64,000 nt of DNA from Paenibacillus macquariensis (GCF_900156375.1 NZ_FTNK01000017.1:62001-126000); one strand, 5' to 3'. Positions 34,870 to 44,476 are shown, numbered from the stretch's first letter. The notes: a model not told the origin generated them from the sequence alone. Made by a program: numbers and translations.

Positions 34870-36144
34870 CTAAAATCCCTTACTACTACCTTTTTTTCGT
34901 TCATATCCTTCTGTAATGACACCTGCGTGTCCTGGTCTATGTCTACCTTCTTGTATACGACCATTCTCTTTAATCGGCACAATTAATGTGAAGGCTGCTA
35001 TAATACCCGCTAATATTAGACAAGCTAACAAGCGAATCATACTATCGCTCATCGAATGTCCTGTTAGACCAAATTCTAGCACTAACCCTGAGATTAACCC
35101 AGCCACGCTTCCACCAATACCAAAGCTCCGTGCAAGATGGCGGTTATCAAATACTAATCCAAGTGCCAAACCAATCGCTGCGCCTATAGCCATGATTGCA
35201 ATAATGCGGAACACCGAATAGTAAGTGCTATCATGCATCGGTCCAGTTCGTTCTGTTAGAAGCGTCCGATTTCCGATTCTGTCATATATTTGTTGAAAAG
35301 CTAATGAAAGATTATCTACATTGTCTACATCGATAAACTCTCCGTTCGTTCGATTAGCAATATCATTAAGTAATCTCGAACCATCCGAGCTGACGGCACT
35401 CATGCCTACCGTATTAATGACGATACCCTGTTGCTCATAGTCTGCTAACACGGTATTCAAATCCATGTCACTAAATCCATCAGAGAGCAGAATAACCATC
35501 GTCCCTCGATTACCTAGTTGTTGATCGTTGATATGTTGCATGGATTCCTTGAGCGCGAGTGCAATATCTGTTCCACCATCAGTCGCCTGAAGCCTATCAA
35601 TGGTAGCATACACTTCGTCTTTCGTAGCGGCGTCTTTTACCGTAACAAAAGGTTGAATCAATTTCGCTTCAGTACTGAACTCAATGACCGCCACTCGCTT
35701 ATCCTTATCCATTTGTCCAACAAGGCTTTTAGCTGCTTCATAACGTCCGTTGTTCGGATCGGTCTCCCGCATACTTCCGGAATTATCGATGACGAATACA
35801 ATATCCTTGACTGGCTTTACAGTACCTATATTTAGCCCGTATAGTAGTTCAAGTATCAGACCAACCATGAATACCATAACTAACGAAGCAGGAACTAGTA
35901 ACTTCCATGATGTTCCTACATAACGTTGTCTCCATGATGGACCATTCAACCGAGGATCAATCATCTCAGCAATCAGACACATGATAGCGATAGATAACGC
36001 GACTACCCCACAATATAACCCTATGACCACAATCGTCGGCCAATCTCCGTATAGGCGGTTCAAGATTACCTCTCCAATTACACAACCAATGGCACCACCA
36101 ATAACGCTGAACAACAGCATTAGTAGATTTATTTTGCGTTGCAT
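34870..36144 (-). CDS. polytopic membrane protein with outside vWA domain
   Basis: Product of 424 residues. Three N-terminal helices (about 5-28, 37-60, 82-105) are followed by a vWA domain with a complete metal site (D-N-S-G-S-M; Thr in G-G-T-D; L-L-S-D-G). Three more helices lie at about 308-400, and a basic C-terminal tail ends the protein. The Arg-rich loop between helices 2 and 3 points inside, which puts the vWA domain outside and both ends inside. The last helices are glycine-rich. vWA domains of this type bind protein partners through a metal. The gene lies 40 bp after the degenerate tubulin gene. Confidence 0.8.
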   Translation of the reverse strand: MQRKINLLMLLFSVIGGAIGCVIGEVILNRLYGDWPTIVVIGLYCGVVALSIAIMCLIAEMIDPRLNGPSWRQRYVGTSWKLLVPASLVMVFMVGLILELLYGLNIGTVKPVKDIVFVIDNSGSMRETDPNNGRYEAAKSLVGQMDKDKRVAVIEFSTEAKLIQPFVTVKDAATKDEVYATIDRLQATDGGTDIALALKESMQHINDQQLGNRGTMVILLSDGFSDMDLNTVLADYEQQGIVINTVGMSAVSSDGSRLLNDIANRTNGEFIDVDNVDNLSLAFQQIYDRIGNRTLLTERTGPMHDSTYYSVFRIIAIMAIGAAIGLALGLVFDNRHLARSFGIGGSVAGLISGLVLEFGLTGHSMSDSMIRLLACLILAGIIAAFTLIVPIKENGRIQEGRHRPGHAGVITEGYERKKGSSKGF

Positions 36145-36184
36145 CTTTAAACATCCCCTCTAAAATGGATTAACGTGCGTCTTA

Positions 36185-38746
36185 TTAGCGAAGCTCGGAT
36201 AATAGGCTCGGATCTAGACCATGGAACTCATACCCATTCTTCAGGTAAGTCTCATAATACATTTTACCATTTCGATAGTACATCAGGTCTTCGATATGGA
36301 ATCCACCCATTAAATTCAGCTTCTCTACGCCGCTACTTCGTTTCTCATGAACATAACCCAGTTTGTAGATTCGTGATGTCTCGTCTGCACCAAGGGAGTA
36401 GCGAATGAATTCACTCTCTGCGTCCCCAAAGAAATATTTCTCCTCGTAGCGATGTTCCTGCGTGTAATCCAACAACCGAACGTTAATTGCCGCATGATCT
36501 TCCAACGTTCGATACAGTTTCTTAAACAAATCATCTTTCGATAAGACTTGTTTGTTACTATAATCGATTGTAACATTCGCGCGGCGTAGTAATTCCTCTT
36601 CGAACGTCTGGGCAAATGGCTCAGCTGTTAGAATGTTATTACGACAGATGTGGATGAGTCTCTCCACCAAATGATCCATTCCTACATCTAAAAGTCCTGT
36701 TATGCTCCCAAGGTATCGGTCTTCGAAGAAGACGGAAGTCCCTCGCTTGGCCTCAATGTCACGCACAACATCCTCGGTCACGACTTCGTAATATTCCATA
36801 ATATTTTGTCCGATATAATCATCTGCTGTACGGATACTTTCCAGAGCTGCCACACGTAGCGTTTCTTCTAATCTCTCCATTTGTTCCGCTTGTTGTCTAT
36901 AATGTTTATGCATATGACTTAACTCGGCTTCCACACGCTGATGAAGCTTAAGCTCTGTTTCAAGTTGTAGAATATGACGTTTTCTCCGATATACGGTATC
37001 AAGTAAATAACGGATGAAACTACGTAGATTATGCTTATCCATCAGAGGAAGACGAGAGAAGGATTGTTCCTCCACAATGCTAAGGTAACATTGCGCAAGC
37101 TCAGCTTTCGCTGATTCAAGTTCATTCGAAGTCTCACGAATGGTACTTCGTAAATCACTCATCACACTACCCGATTGATCTAACTCATCGCTCCATTCGG
37201 CGACTTGGAAGAACCCAATCTCTGGACGTTCATTCATCTGCTTCTTAACGCTCAGCGACAATTCATCGCCTATCTTGATATCGTCTAAGCGTGCTTGAAT
37301 TTCTGTCACATAATTATTACGGAAATACGTCTCGCATCCGTCTCCATACACTTCATGCTCTGCTTCATGAAGTGTCAGACGCTTCAATGCATTGAAGCTC
37401 GTCTGATGCATCATTATACCAGTCATTTCTTCAATCTTATCTTCATCCGGCATCAGAGCTTTCACCCGATTGGAGATCGCTTGCGGATCGATACCGAAGA
37501 ATGCTAGTTTGCCTTTGTTCGTTAACTGTACGCCATTCTTCATGCGAGTAATCATCTGTCTATAGAAGTGGTATAGTACCGCCAGCGCAATCGACTGATT
37601 GGGCCGTTTTACTTTGGAGAATCCCGCAGATACGAACCCTTCCCGACCCGACTCCGACTTGATGTTACTTTTGAAAGACATATTATTGTAGTTCCGATTA
37701 CTCGATTGCTGCTGAACATCTTTCCGCTTACGGTTCTTCAATAGATTAACGTGACAGATAATCTCGTAGTTGTCCTGCATATTATCGAACAAGGAAATCC
37801 CACGTTCGTTCTTATCCGACAATAAATATGCCAGTTCAAAAAGTGGCGACGGTGCATGGGTTACAGGAATCGATATCCCATCCTCCGTCACATGAAGATT
37901 CGCCGAGAACGTATAATCGCTTTGTTGCATGTATTCCAGTTCACGAAGAAACGCTACCCCGACAGAATGACTATGTCCGAAGGCTTCTACTTCCTTCTCA
38001 CTGATTAACCCATACAAATCCATCTGCACAGACTTAAAAGACTGGCTAAAGATGGATTTGGCTAGGAGTGATATTTCCGGTAAGAATACATTAAGCGGGT
38101 CATCGACCCGCGTAATGAAAGTAAGATGGATTCGGTCGAATGAGGAATACATTCTACCGAAATCCGATATGTTATGACTCACTTGCCGCAGAGCACGATT
38201 CAGCTCGAATAAATGGCGCTCATTCTCATAAAAGCTAGTATAAAGATCTTTACGCAGGCTCTTGGCACCATTTGTGTTTACGCCTGTACTTGTACTTGTA
38301 CTTGTACTTGTACTTGTACTTGTACTTGTACTTGTACTTGTACTTGTATCTGCGCTTTCACCTATACCTACTCCCGTGTTTCCGCTGCCCTCTGTCGGAC
38401 GAGGTAGTTCGAACCGAGTAAGACGGGATTGCGTCGTCGACTTGTCGTCACGATCCATGCTAGATTGAACACCCGAATGATTCGTTGAATGACCATCCGT
38501 TGGCTTCAGGGAATGATCATTCCCTGCCCCACCTTCAGAAGCCACGTGAACGTACATCACTCCGGCACTATTGTCCCATTTCTTATCATGAATCTCCATG
38601 ATCGGTTCAATCGCATCTGATACTTTATCGCCAATGAATACAAACACAGCAGGATAATGAATGCTACTCTGGTCGTCTTCCCTTCCATCGAGCTTCTCTT
38701 CCGCAATGGCATATTCCGTGGCGAACCTTTTCAGTAGTTCCTTCAT
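36185..38746 (-). CDS. degenerate tubulin-like paralogue (pseudo-tubulin), proposed
   Basis: Product of 853 residues. Several blocks align in order with the tubulin-like protein encoded upstream. Y-P-A-V-F-V-F-I-G-D-K-V-S-D-A-I (31-46) aligns with N-P-I-L-I-I-G-L-G-G-T-G-I-D-A-L. L-T-F-I-T-R-V-D-D-P-L-N-V-F (210-223) aligns with the glycine loop region. L-Y-G-L-I-S-E and F-L-R-E-L-E-Y-M-Q-Q align with L-G-Y-L-F-T-P and A-L-K-E-L-D-Y-W-M. P-L-F-E-L-A-Y-L-L-S aligns with P-F-N-L-C-H-L-I-S. The nucleotide-binding glycines are missing. A Ser/Thr linker encoded by hexamer repeats interrupts it at 134-156. It starts 2 bp after the tubulin stop, without its own strong ribosome site. The paralogy is my inference. 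Confidence 0.6.
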   Translation of the reverse strand: MKELLKRFATEYAIAEEKLDGREDDQSSIHYPAVFVFIGDKVSDAIEPIMEIHDKKWDNSAGVMYVHVASEGGAGNDHSLKPTDGHSTNHSGVQSSMDRDDKSTTQSRLTRFELPRPTEGSGNTGVGIGESADTSTSTSTSTSTSTSTSTSTSTGVNTNGAKSLRKDLYTSFYENERHLFELNRALRQVSHNISDFGRMYSSFDRIHLTFITRVDDPLNVFLPEISLLAKSIFSQSFKSVQMDLYGLISEKEVEAFGHSHSVGVAFLRELEYMQQSDYTFSANLHVTEDGISIPVTHAPSPLFELAYLLSDKNERGISLFDNMQDNYEIICHVNLLKNRKRKDVQQQSSNRNYNNMSFKSNIKSESGREGFVSAGFSKVKRPNQSIALAVLYHFYRQMITRMKNGVQLTNKGKLAFFGIDPQAISNRVKALMPDEDKIEEMTGIMMHQTSFNALKRLTLHEAEHEVYGDGCETYFRNNYVTEIQARLDDIKIGDELSLSVKKQMNERPEIGFFQVAEWSDELDQSGSVMSDLRSTIRETSNELESAKAELAQCYLSIVEEQSFSRLPLMDKHNLRSFIRYLLDTVYRRKRHILQLETELKLHQRVEAELSHMHKHYRQQAEQMERLEETLRVAALESIRTADDYIGQNIMEYYEVVTEDVVRDIEAKRGTSVFFEDRYLGSITGLLDVGMDHLVERLIHICRNNILTAEPFAQTFEEELLRRANVTIDYSNKQVLSKDDLFKKLYRTLEDHAAINVRLLDYTQEHRYEEKYFFGDAESEFIRYSLGADETSRIYKLGYVHEKRSSGVEKLNLMGGFHIEDLMYYRNGKMYYETYLKNGYEFHGLDPSLLSELR
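38285..38348. repeat. hexanucleotide microsatellite
   Basis: TGTACT is repeated about 10.7 times without interruption. On the coding strand it encodes alternating Thr-Ser in a linker of the pseudo-tubulin. Units are multiples of three, so gain or loss changes linker length and keeps the frame. Confidence 0.95.
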
Positions 38747-38748
38747 GA

Positions 38749-41700
38749 TTATTTCAACTTTCTACGAATATCGTTTAATTTAGACAACATCTGCTTGTAG
38801 AATTGATACGTTTCTTCTCCATTCGCAAGTTCAATCTTCTCATATTCCAATTGATCTCGACCATTAAGGAACGTTTCATACAATTCATCTAGCTTCGCTA
38901 TCAATGATGTGATGTCTTCTGATGCTGTTAGCTCCGTACCACGGCGTGCTGATTTACGAAGTAATGTGCTCTTACTCTTCTCATCCAGTCCTAGGAAATG
39001 CCCGAACACCTCGAACTCCACATAATTCTGACTCTTCATCAGATTAGCGAAAGGTTCCCAAGCTTCTTCCTCTGGATCACGATCATAGACATAGAGTGCA
39101 CCTTTTTTTGTAATCGTCTCCGTGTATAGCGCTTCAATAAATTGATCGAACCATTTCTCTTCCACTTGGTGCTGATTCAACAATAATTCGAATTCAGTAG
39201 CCTTGGTACTAATCATATCGTATTTAGCTGTTTCTTCTCGTACACGTGTGATTAGCTCAGGAGTACGAATCAAGTTCTCTTTGGCTAAATCTTCAGAAAT
39301 ACTACCGAAGATATCTTTGCTAGATACTTTCTCAAGTCCCTGTGATAGCAAACGCTTCAACTCGTTCAGCGCACGTTTCACTTCTCCAAGATTCGGTTTA
39401 GCTGAATCCAGCTGAAGATCGAAGCCACGAAGGTGTTCGCTCAGACTGAAAGGCTGCGTCGTCACAACTGTAAATCGATTACTTGTATTCTGATCGATGT
39501 CTTTCTCCACGATAACCTTCAATGACAATGCCTTAACAAATTCATTACGCACACGAGCATTATAGGATTGAACACGTGTGTTCATATACGTCTCGCCCCA
39601 AGATCTCTCAGGGATTGGTGAAGGAAGATACGTCCAGTTGGCCTTGTCAGTCTGTACCAAGTGGCGACCTATGCCTTCTTTATCTAGAATCGTCCGCTCA
39701 TAACTTTCTTCATACACTTTAAGTGGTGTGTAGACGAACAACGGTACGCCGTTCTTCGTATTCAACCAGAAAATACGGTTCTTCACTTGGCTCTCTTTTA
39801 TCGTGAAATGAGACTTGCCAACGGAATTATCCTGATAGTTACGAATTCCCTTAAGAATGCTCGGCGCCCCAACAGGGACGGACACAAATCCCCATGAAGG
39901 GAAATATAAGTTGCCGGAACTATTACTCAAATGGAATACAGGCACGGCTTCCTCATCTAGCTTACTTGCGATATTACGCTCCACAAATTTCTCGATAGAT
40001 TCTTCATGGCCGAATTTCATGATTAAGAAATCTTCCATCGACTGCGTGATCAAATCACCGAATTTATCCCCTAGGAACTCCGAAATAGAGCTTACAATAT
40101 CTACTTCTTGTTCCCTCACCCATTGATTCGAATGATTCAAAAGTTCAAGTGTAAAGTCACGAATGAGATCATCCACATCTTTACTTTCCATCATTTTACC
40201 AATGACTTTCGAAATATCCGGCACACTCACAAGATTCCAATAGTATGTTTTGTTACCTTTATGATCGGACTGTTCGTCACCTTCAATCAGAATCTCACCA
40301 TTTTTCTCAAAGATAGCATTCAATGCGTTCAAAATTTCTGTATATACGTTATAAATGCGAGTATTCTCATTGTTCAAGAGTTCATGAAGATCTTCATAGA
40401 ACTCAATCATCTGCTCTGTACGTTCTACATCAGCTTGAAGCCAGTATTCATTAATCTTCGCTTCGATATAAATGTTCTTCTTCTTATCTTTCGAGACAAA
40501 TGCACTCTTGGCATCTCCAAGTCTCTCATTAGCTTGCTCTCTTGCTGCTTCAATATCACGTGGAATACGGTGTAAGTTCTCACGAAGTGTCTCGATATAG
40601 GAGAGTAGCATTTTGAGCAAACTGAATCCTTTTTCCGTATAAATAAGGCGTGATACAAAGAATGGTCCTTGTTCAGGATGTAGGAAAATACGACGAATCT
40701 GCTCCGTGAACTGTCCTACAATCTCACCTGGCAACTGCTTCTTCGCTTTAATGTACTCTTCTCGTGCACGTGCCAAGAAATTCTGTTCAAGCTCCGTATC
40801 CATATTAACAACCTGATTCTTCACCACATTGCTATAACTTAAGCGCTCACTATTCTCAAATCCTGGTAGTGGCTCTGGCACACGGGATTCAAAGGTCTTC
40901 ACCATTGTGTCTAGATCAATCCCAAGCTTACGGGCAAATGTCTCGACTTCATCCTGACTTGGAGCCTTCTCGAACATCTTCTCCATTTTGCCAAATAACC
41001 GGAATGCCAAGTACGTCGTCATCTCTTCAATCGGTAACACAGCGGATGAAGCACCGATAATATTATAATCATAGTTCGCTGGATACATCTTGTTCATCTG
41101 TGCGATATTCGTACTAATGTTGCTTATATAGTCATGGATAGCGAATTCTTCACCTGAAGCTTTCTCTTCACTAGCCATAAAGTTCGTAATGTTCTCAGCC
41201 GTTACGTTCATGCAGTAGTCATAAGCATTCTCTAGTAACTTGCCTTCGGTATTGGTCGCAGAAATCAGATGACAGAGGTTAAACGGTGGAAGTGGTGAAT
41301 TTACCGTCAAAATATTGCCATACCGCTGCTGGAATCGCTCACCGCGACTGTCCACGTTCATCCAATAATCGAGTTCTTTAAGTGCGGCATAACCATTCTT
41401 CTTAATATATTCACGTGTATGTTCACTCAAGCTCTTGTTGGATAAGTTAATATCTGGCGTAAACAAATACCCCAGTGTATTCACACGGTCAACCCCTGCG
41501 GAACCATGGTCGCGCTCAATAATACCTCGTACAATGTACGCGATATCTAAGAAACAACCACTACCCGTACCTCCGGCTAATCCCGTAAGCATGAACACCA
41601 TAAGTTTCTTATTGGTGCCGACGGATAACGTCTTAATCTTCTTGTCTATTGCCTGTACGACTTGATTGATCTTCGTGAATAACAGTAATCGACCTGCTTG

Positions 41701-42138
41701 GCGAACCCCAGCAGCCCCATTCATCCCATCTGTAATGCTCATCTCAGGTGACAACCAATCGGTAATATATGGTTCAAGCACACTACGATTCTGTAGCAAC
41801 CCACCAATCTCAGCGTTAGAGAGCAACACGAACTCATTGATAGGATCGAGTCCTACACCTTTGTACTTCTTACCACGATCTTGTTCATTCGTCTCAAAAG
41901 CTAGAAACTCCACATTATCCGGCTTATCGCGTTTCTTCTTGGACAACGGATCTTCTGGCAACTTAAATCTACGGTTAATCTGATATTTCAGACGTAATAA
42001 CGCATCAATCCCCGTACCTCCAAGCCCAATAATAAGGATTGGATTATCAATCGTATCCACGCGGATCTTATCACTGACGATCCCTCCGCCTAATGAAACG
42101 TCTAATTGTTGAATATGTTCTCTAACTACTGGTTTCAT
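38749..42138 (-). CDS. large tubulin-like GTPase (Tubulin_2-type)
   Basis: Product of 1129 residues. An N-terminal Rossmann-type start, I-L-I-I-G-L-G-G-T-G-I-D, lies at 34-45. The tubulin/FtsZ-type signature G-L-A-G-G-T-G-S-G lies at 186-194. Further blocks typical of bacterial tubulin-like proteins follow (L-G-Y-L-F-T-P-D, A-A-L-K-E-L-D-Y-W-M, S-P-L-P-P-F-N-L-C-H-L-I-S-A-T-N). The last 700 residues are mostly helical with a beta-rich stretch near 740-860. It should bind GTP and may polymerise in the cytosol. AGGAGG lies 7 nt before the ATG. The 354-bp gap upstream contains palindrome P2. It is unusually long for a tubulin homologue. Confidence 0.85.
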   Translation of the reverse strand: MKPVVREHIQQLDVSLGGGIVSDKIRVDTIDNPILIIGLGGTGIDALLRLKYQINRRFKLPEDPLSKKKRDKPDNVEFLAFETNEQDRGKKYKGVGLDPINEFVLLSNAEIGGLLQNRSVLEPYITDWLSPEMSITDGMNGAAGVRQAGRLLLFTKINQVVQAIDKKIKTLSVGTNKKLMVFMLTGLAGGTGSGCFLDIAYIVRGIIERDHGSAGVDRVNTLGYLFTPDINLSNKSLSEHTREYIKKNGYAALKELDYWMNVDSRGERFQQRYGNILTVNSPLPPFNLCHLISATNTEGKLLENAYDYCMNVTAENITNFMASEEKASGEEFAIHDYISNISTNIAQMNKMYPANYDYNIIGASSAVLPIEEMTTYLAFRLFGKMEKMFEKAPSQDEVETFARKLGIDLDTMVKTFESRVPEPLPGFENSERLSYSNVVKNQVVNMDTELEQNFLARAREEYIKAKKQLPGEIVGQFTEQIRRIFLHPEQGPFFVSRLIYTEKGFSLLKMLLSYIETLRENLHRIPRDIEAAREQANERLGDAKSAFVSKDKKKNIYIEAKINEYWLQADVERTEQMIEFYEDLHELLNNENTRIYNVYTEILNALNAIFEKNGEILIEGDEQSDHKGNKTYYWNLVSVPDISKVIGKMMESKDVDDLIRDFTLELLNHSNQWVREQEVDIVSSISEFLGDKFGDLITQSMEDFLIMKFGHEESIEKFVERNIASKLDEEAVPVFHLSNSSGNLYFPSWGFVSVPVGAPSILKGIRNYQDNSVGKSHFTIKESQVKNRIFWLNTKNGVPLFVYTPLKVYEESYERTILDKEGIGRHLVQTDKANWTYLPSPIPERSWGETYMNTRVQSYNARVRNEFVKALSLKVIVEKDIDQNTSNRFTVVTTQPFSLSEHLRGFDLQLDSAKPNLGEVKRALNELKRLLSQGLEKVSSKDIFGSISEDLAKENLIRTPELITRVREETAKYDMISTKATEFELLLNQHQVEEKWFDQFIEALYTETITKKGALYVYDRDPEEEAWEPFANLMKSQNYVEFEVFGHFLGLDEKSKSTLLRKSARRGTELTASEDITSLIAKLDELYETFLNGRDQLEYEKIELANGEETYQFYKQMLSKLNDIRRKLK

Positions 42139-42149
42139 TGTTGTTCCTC

Positions 42150-42240
42150 CTAAAAGCTTTACGAAGTAAAGCTCGCTTCGTAAGCATTATCTTGATTTCA
42201 CGAAGTACTACTCGGCTTCGTGAGCATCCTTTGGTTTTAT
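42150..42240. repeat. tandem pair of ~40-bp repeats
   Basis: Two adjacent units of the form ACGAAGTA(N5-6)CTCG-CTTCGTRAGCAT...TTTGATTT-like sequence lie just upstream of the tubulin ribosome site on its leader. Each can form a small ACGAAG/CTTCGT hairpin. Confidence 0.55.
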
Positions 42241-42319
42241 GCTAAAACTATCTATGTCTAGGCTCAGAATCTTTTAATTTTGCAGAAAACACTGGGTTGC
42301 CCAGAAGTAGCGAAGATGG

Positions 42320-42430
42320 CGGAATTGTCCTGAAGAAGCGATAGCGTTCGCCTTTGCCCTCTGATTTCTACCGCTGAAGCGGTATATAATCAGGAAATCG
42401 GAGGGCAACAGCGATCGGAAGGACAATCCG
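42320..42430. repeat. large palindrome P2
   Basis: GGAATTGTCCT ... AGGACAATCC forms the outer arms. Inner arms include GCCCTCTGATTTC/GAAATCGGAGGGC around a core ACCGCTGAAGCGGT, giving an inverted repeat of about 111 bp with a few mismatches. It is homologous to P1 (33882-34031) in opposite orientation. It sits in the gap between the exported vWA gene and the tubulin gene. Confidence 0.8.
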
Positions 42431-42492
42431 TTATCGTAGCGGACATGCGTAAGCCTAATGTTTGTAGCTCTATTAACATTTTGATCCTATAC

Positions 42493-44292
42493 TTACACCA
42501 AATACTCTAACATTATCGTCTTATCTACACTCTGTAAGGAAAGCGTGATACGATCTCCGCCTTTTAATTCAAAACCATTTATAGCATCAATCACGCGCCC
42601 TGATTTCTCGATATTCACCGTTGACCCGTTCTTGATTAGAATTCGGTCATTCTTACTTGGTACGAAGAGGATCTTCTCCGTCTCCTTCAGTTCAGGTGCA
42701 AGCTGTAACAGCTGATGAAGGGTGATCTTACCTTTGAATCCGTTCAACTTCTTATATTGTGGATACGTCTTCTCCCCCGTATTCTCATCTCGAATTTCAA
42801 TGACCATCTGTCCAATGAAGCCTTTATTAGCCTTTTTATATGCCGATAGAATGAAGTATGCTGCTGCAAGAACCGCAGCAAGTGCGATCACGCCGCCCAC
42901 TACAAGTAGAATAGGGAAGCCTTCCTTCTTCTCATCTGTTACGGGTGTTGTTGGCTTAGGTGTTGGAGTTACACTTGCTCCACCGGGCTTGGCACTAATC
43001 TTTACGACCTCTGTCTCCCGATAAAGACTGCTATCCTCCGCTATCACTGTGAGCTCATAATCATGCTCATCTGCGATCTTATAGGTACCTGTGAAACGGT
43101 CACCTGGGTTAGTTAATAGTACTTCTTTCGTATCACCACTATCCAAATCTTTCACAACTAGCTTAGCATTCATATTCTGATAAAGTGTACTATTTTGTAA
43201 CTTTTGACCATTACTTGTTAAATATGAGACGATATCGATCTTGTCACCCTTCTTATACGTACTACTTGGAAGAGGATCCATCGTAAGCTCAATATCATAG
43301 TTAAACACTAGATTAATATCGATTTTATCCTTGGCTACACCTTTCACTTGAAGCTTCCAATCTCCCTTTGTTGGGGTGATCAGCTTGAGTAACGAGTAGC
43401 TTTTAGATTTCGAGTAAAGAATGTCATTTGCAGGAATCTGCTTAACTGCTCCTGTCGGGTCTGTTAATTTGACCTCGACTGGCTGTGCTGACATGATAGA
43501 GATGTTCGCTTCTAGCACATTCGCATTGGGCACATTAATGGTAACCTCTTGGAAGTTTCCATTCCCAGTCATCGACTGGATAGGTACAATCTTAAGTTTC
43601 AGATGACTGGCGAAGATTTCACTTAATATTTGTGGCAAATCATCCGCAGTATTGGTCGAGAATGCTTTACCGCCGGTTTTCTTTGAAATATCGGCTAATG
43701 CATCTTTATTTAATTTTCCGTCGGCATTCAGACCAATCGTATATACCGGAATACCTTTTTTATTCGCATCTGCGATAGCTTGGTCTAACTCTTGTGCTGA
43801 TTGCTTCTCTGTTCGACCTGTTGCCTCATTCAGATCATTGTTACCATCGGCTAGCAATACGATCATGGGTTCATGTGTGGGATCAGATCCCTGTTGTAGA
43901 ACTTTCACAGCCTCTCTTATCCCTATAGCGGTATCGGTATATGCACCCCGATCGAGCTGGTCAATGAAATTCTTCAAATCTTCTTTGTCTGCGGCAGATT
44001 GAATCTCAAGCAGTGCTTTCTCTCGCTGGATCTGGTCTGTATACGATATGATTCCGACCTTGTCACCTTTGACGGATAACATATCAATGAACATTTTCAT
44101 TGCTTCGTTACCGATCTTATTGGGATCGCTTTTCTTCATGGAATTACTTGCATCCACGACTAACATGGCATCAATTTGTGAAGACTGTTGTGCAGCTGCA
44201 ACTTCCTGTATTCTGAATACGTAAGAAGATGGAAGTAACAATAACGATATAACCACCAGTATACGGAGTGTGAGTTGGTTTCTTCGAAGCAT
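42493..44292 (-). CDS. exported single-pass vWA protein with cytoplasmic tail domain
   Basis: Product of 599 residues. The signal peptide region is about 5-34. A vWA domain follows with a complete metal site (D-A-S-N-S-M, Thr in Y-T-D-T-A, L-L-A-D-G). Two beta-sandwich-like domains come next, then a Thr/Pro linker (T-P-T-P-K-P-T-T-P). A membrane helix lies at about 463-485 and a cytoplasmic beta-rich domain of about 110 residues ends the protein. ATG at 44292 is chosen because AAGGGG lies 8 nt upstream. It leads the minus operon and could link outside contact to the tubulin-like proteins inside; that link is inference. Confidence 0.8.
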   Translation of the reverse strand: MLRRNQLTLRILVVISLLLLPSSYVFRIQEVAAAQQSSQIDAMLVVDASNSMKKSDPNKIGNEAMKMFIDMLSVKGDKVGIISYTDQIQREKALLEIQSAADKEDLKNFIDQLDRGAYTDTAIGIREAVKVLQQGSDPTHEPMIVLLADGNNDLNEATGRTEKQSAQELDQAIADANKKGIPVYTIGLNADGKLNKDALADISKKTGGKAFSTNTADDLPQILSEIFASHLKLKIVPIQSMTGNGNFQEVTINVPNANVLEANISIMSAQPVEVKLTDPTGAVKQIPANDILYSKSKSYSLLKLITPTKGDWKLQVKGVAKDKIDINLVFNYDIELTMDPLPSSTYKKGDKIDIVSYLTSNGQKLQNSTLYQNMNAKLVVKDLDSGDTKEVLLTNPGDRFTGTYKIADEHDYELTVIAEDSSLYRETEVVKISAKPGGASVTPTPKPTTPVTDEKKEGFPILLVVGGVIALAAVLAAAYFILSAYKKANKGFIGQMVIEIRDENTGEKTYPQYKKLNGFKGKITLHQLLQLAPELKETEKILFVPSKNDRILIKNGSTVNIEKSGRVIDAINGFELKGGDRITLSLQSVDKTIMLEYLV

Positions 44293-44467
44293 AGTTGTAC
44301 CCCTTTTTTTATGAGATGAATTACGAAAGTGAAGGCTCATCTATTCCACTCTAGGTGAAAAGTCTTAAGAATCTCTTAGTAGATCCTTAAGAAGTATTAA
44401 AATAATATCAATACACGAATGGATGATGTCCCTACATAAGCTAAATTCTACCATTAGTATGATGTTA

Positions 44468-44476
44468 TGATATAAT
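44468..44476 (+). promoter_or_regulatory. extended -10 element of plus-strand group
   Basis: TGATATAAT is an extended -10 sequence with TG one base before TATAAT (44471-44476). It lies 66 bp before the first plus-strand gene. No clear -35 box is present, which is acceptable for an extended -10 promoter. Confidence 0.45.

Noticed and set aside
38281..38350. CRISPR-like regular repeat
   Set aside because: The repeat is a pure hexamer tandem without spacers.
38213..38468. Plus-strand ORFs rich in Cys-Thr or Leu-Val repeats
   Set aside because: They are shadows of the hexamer repeat in the minus-strand gene.
33882..42430. Ends of a composite transposon carrying the tubulin genes
   Set aside because: P1 and P2 are inverted relative to each other, but no transposase, target duplication or sharp homology border was seen; both lie within one operon whose parts extend beyond them.
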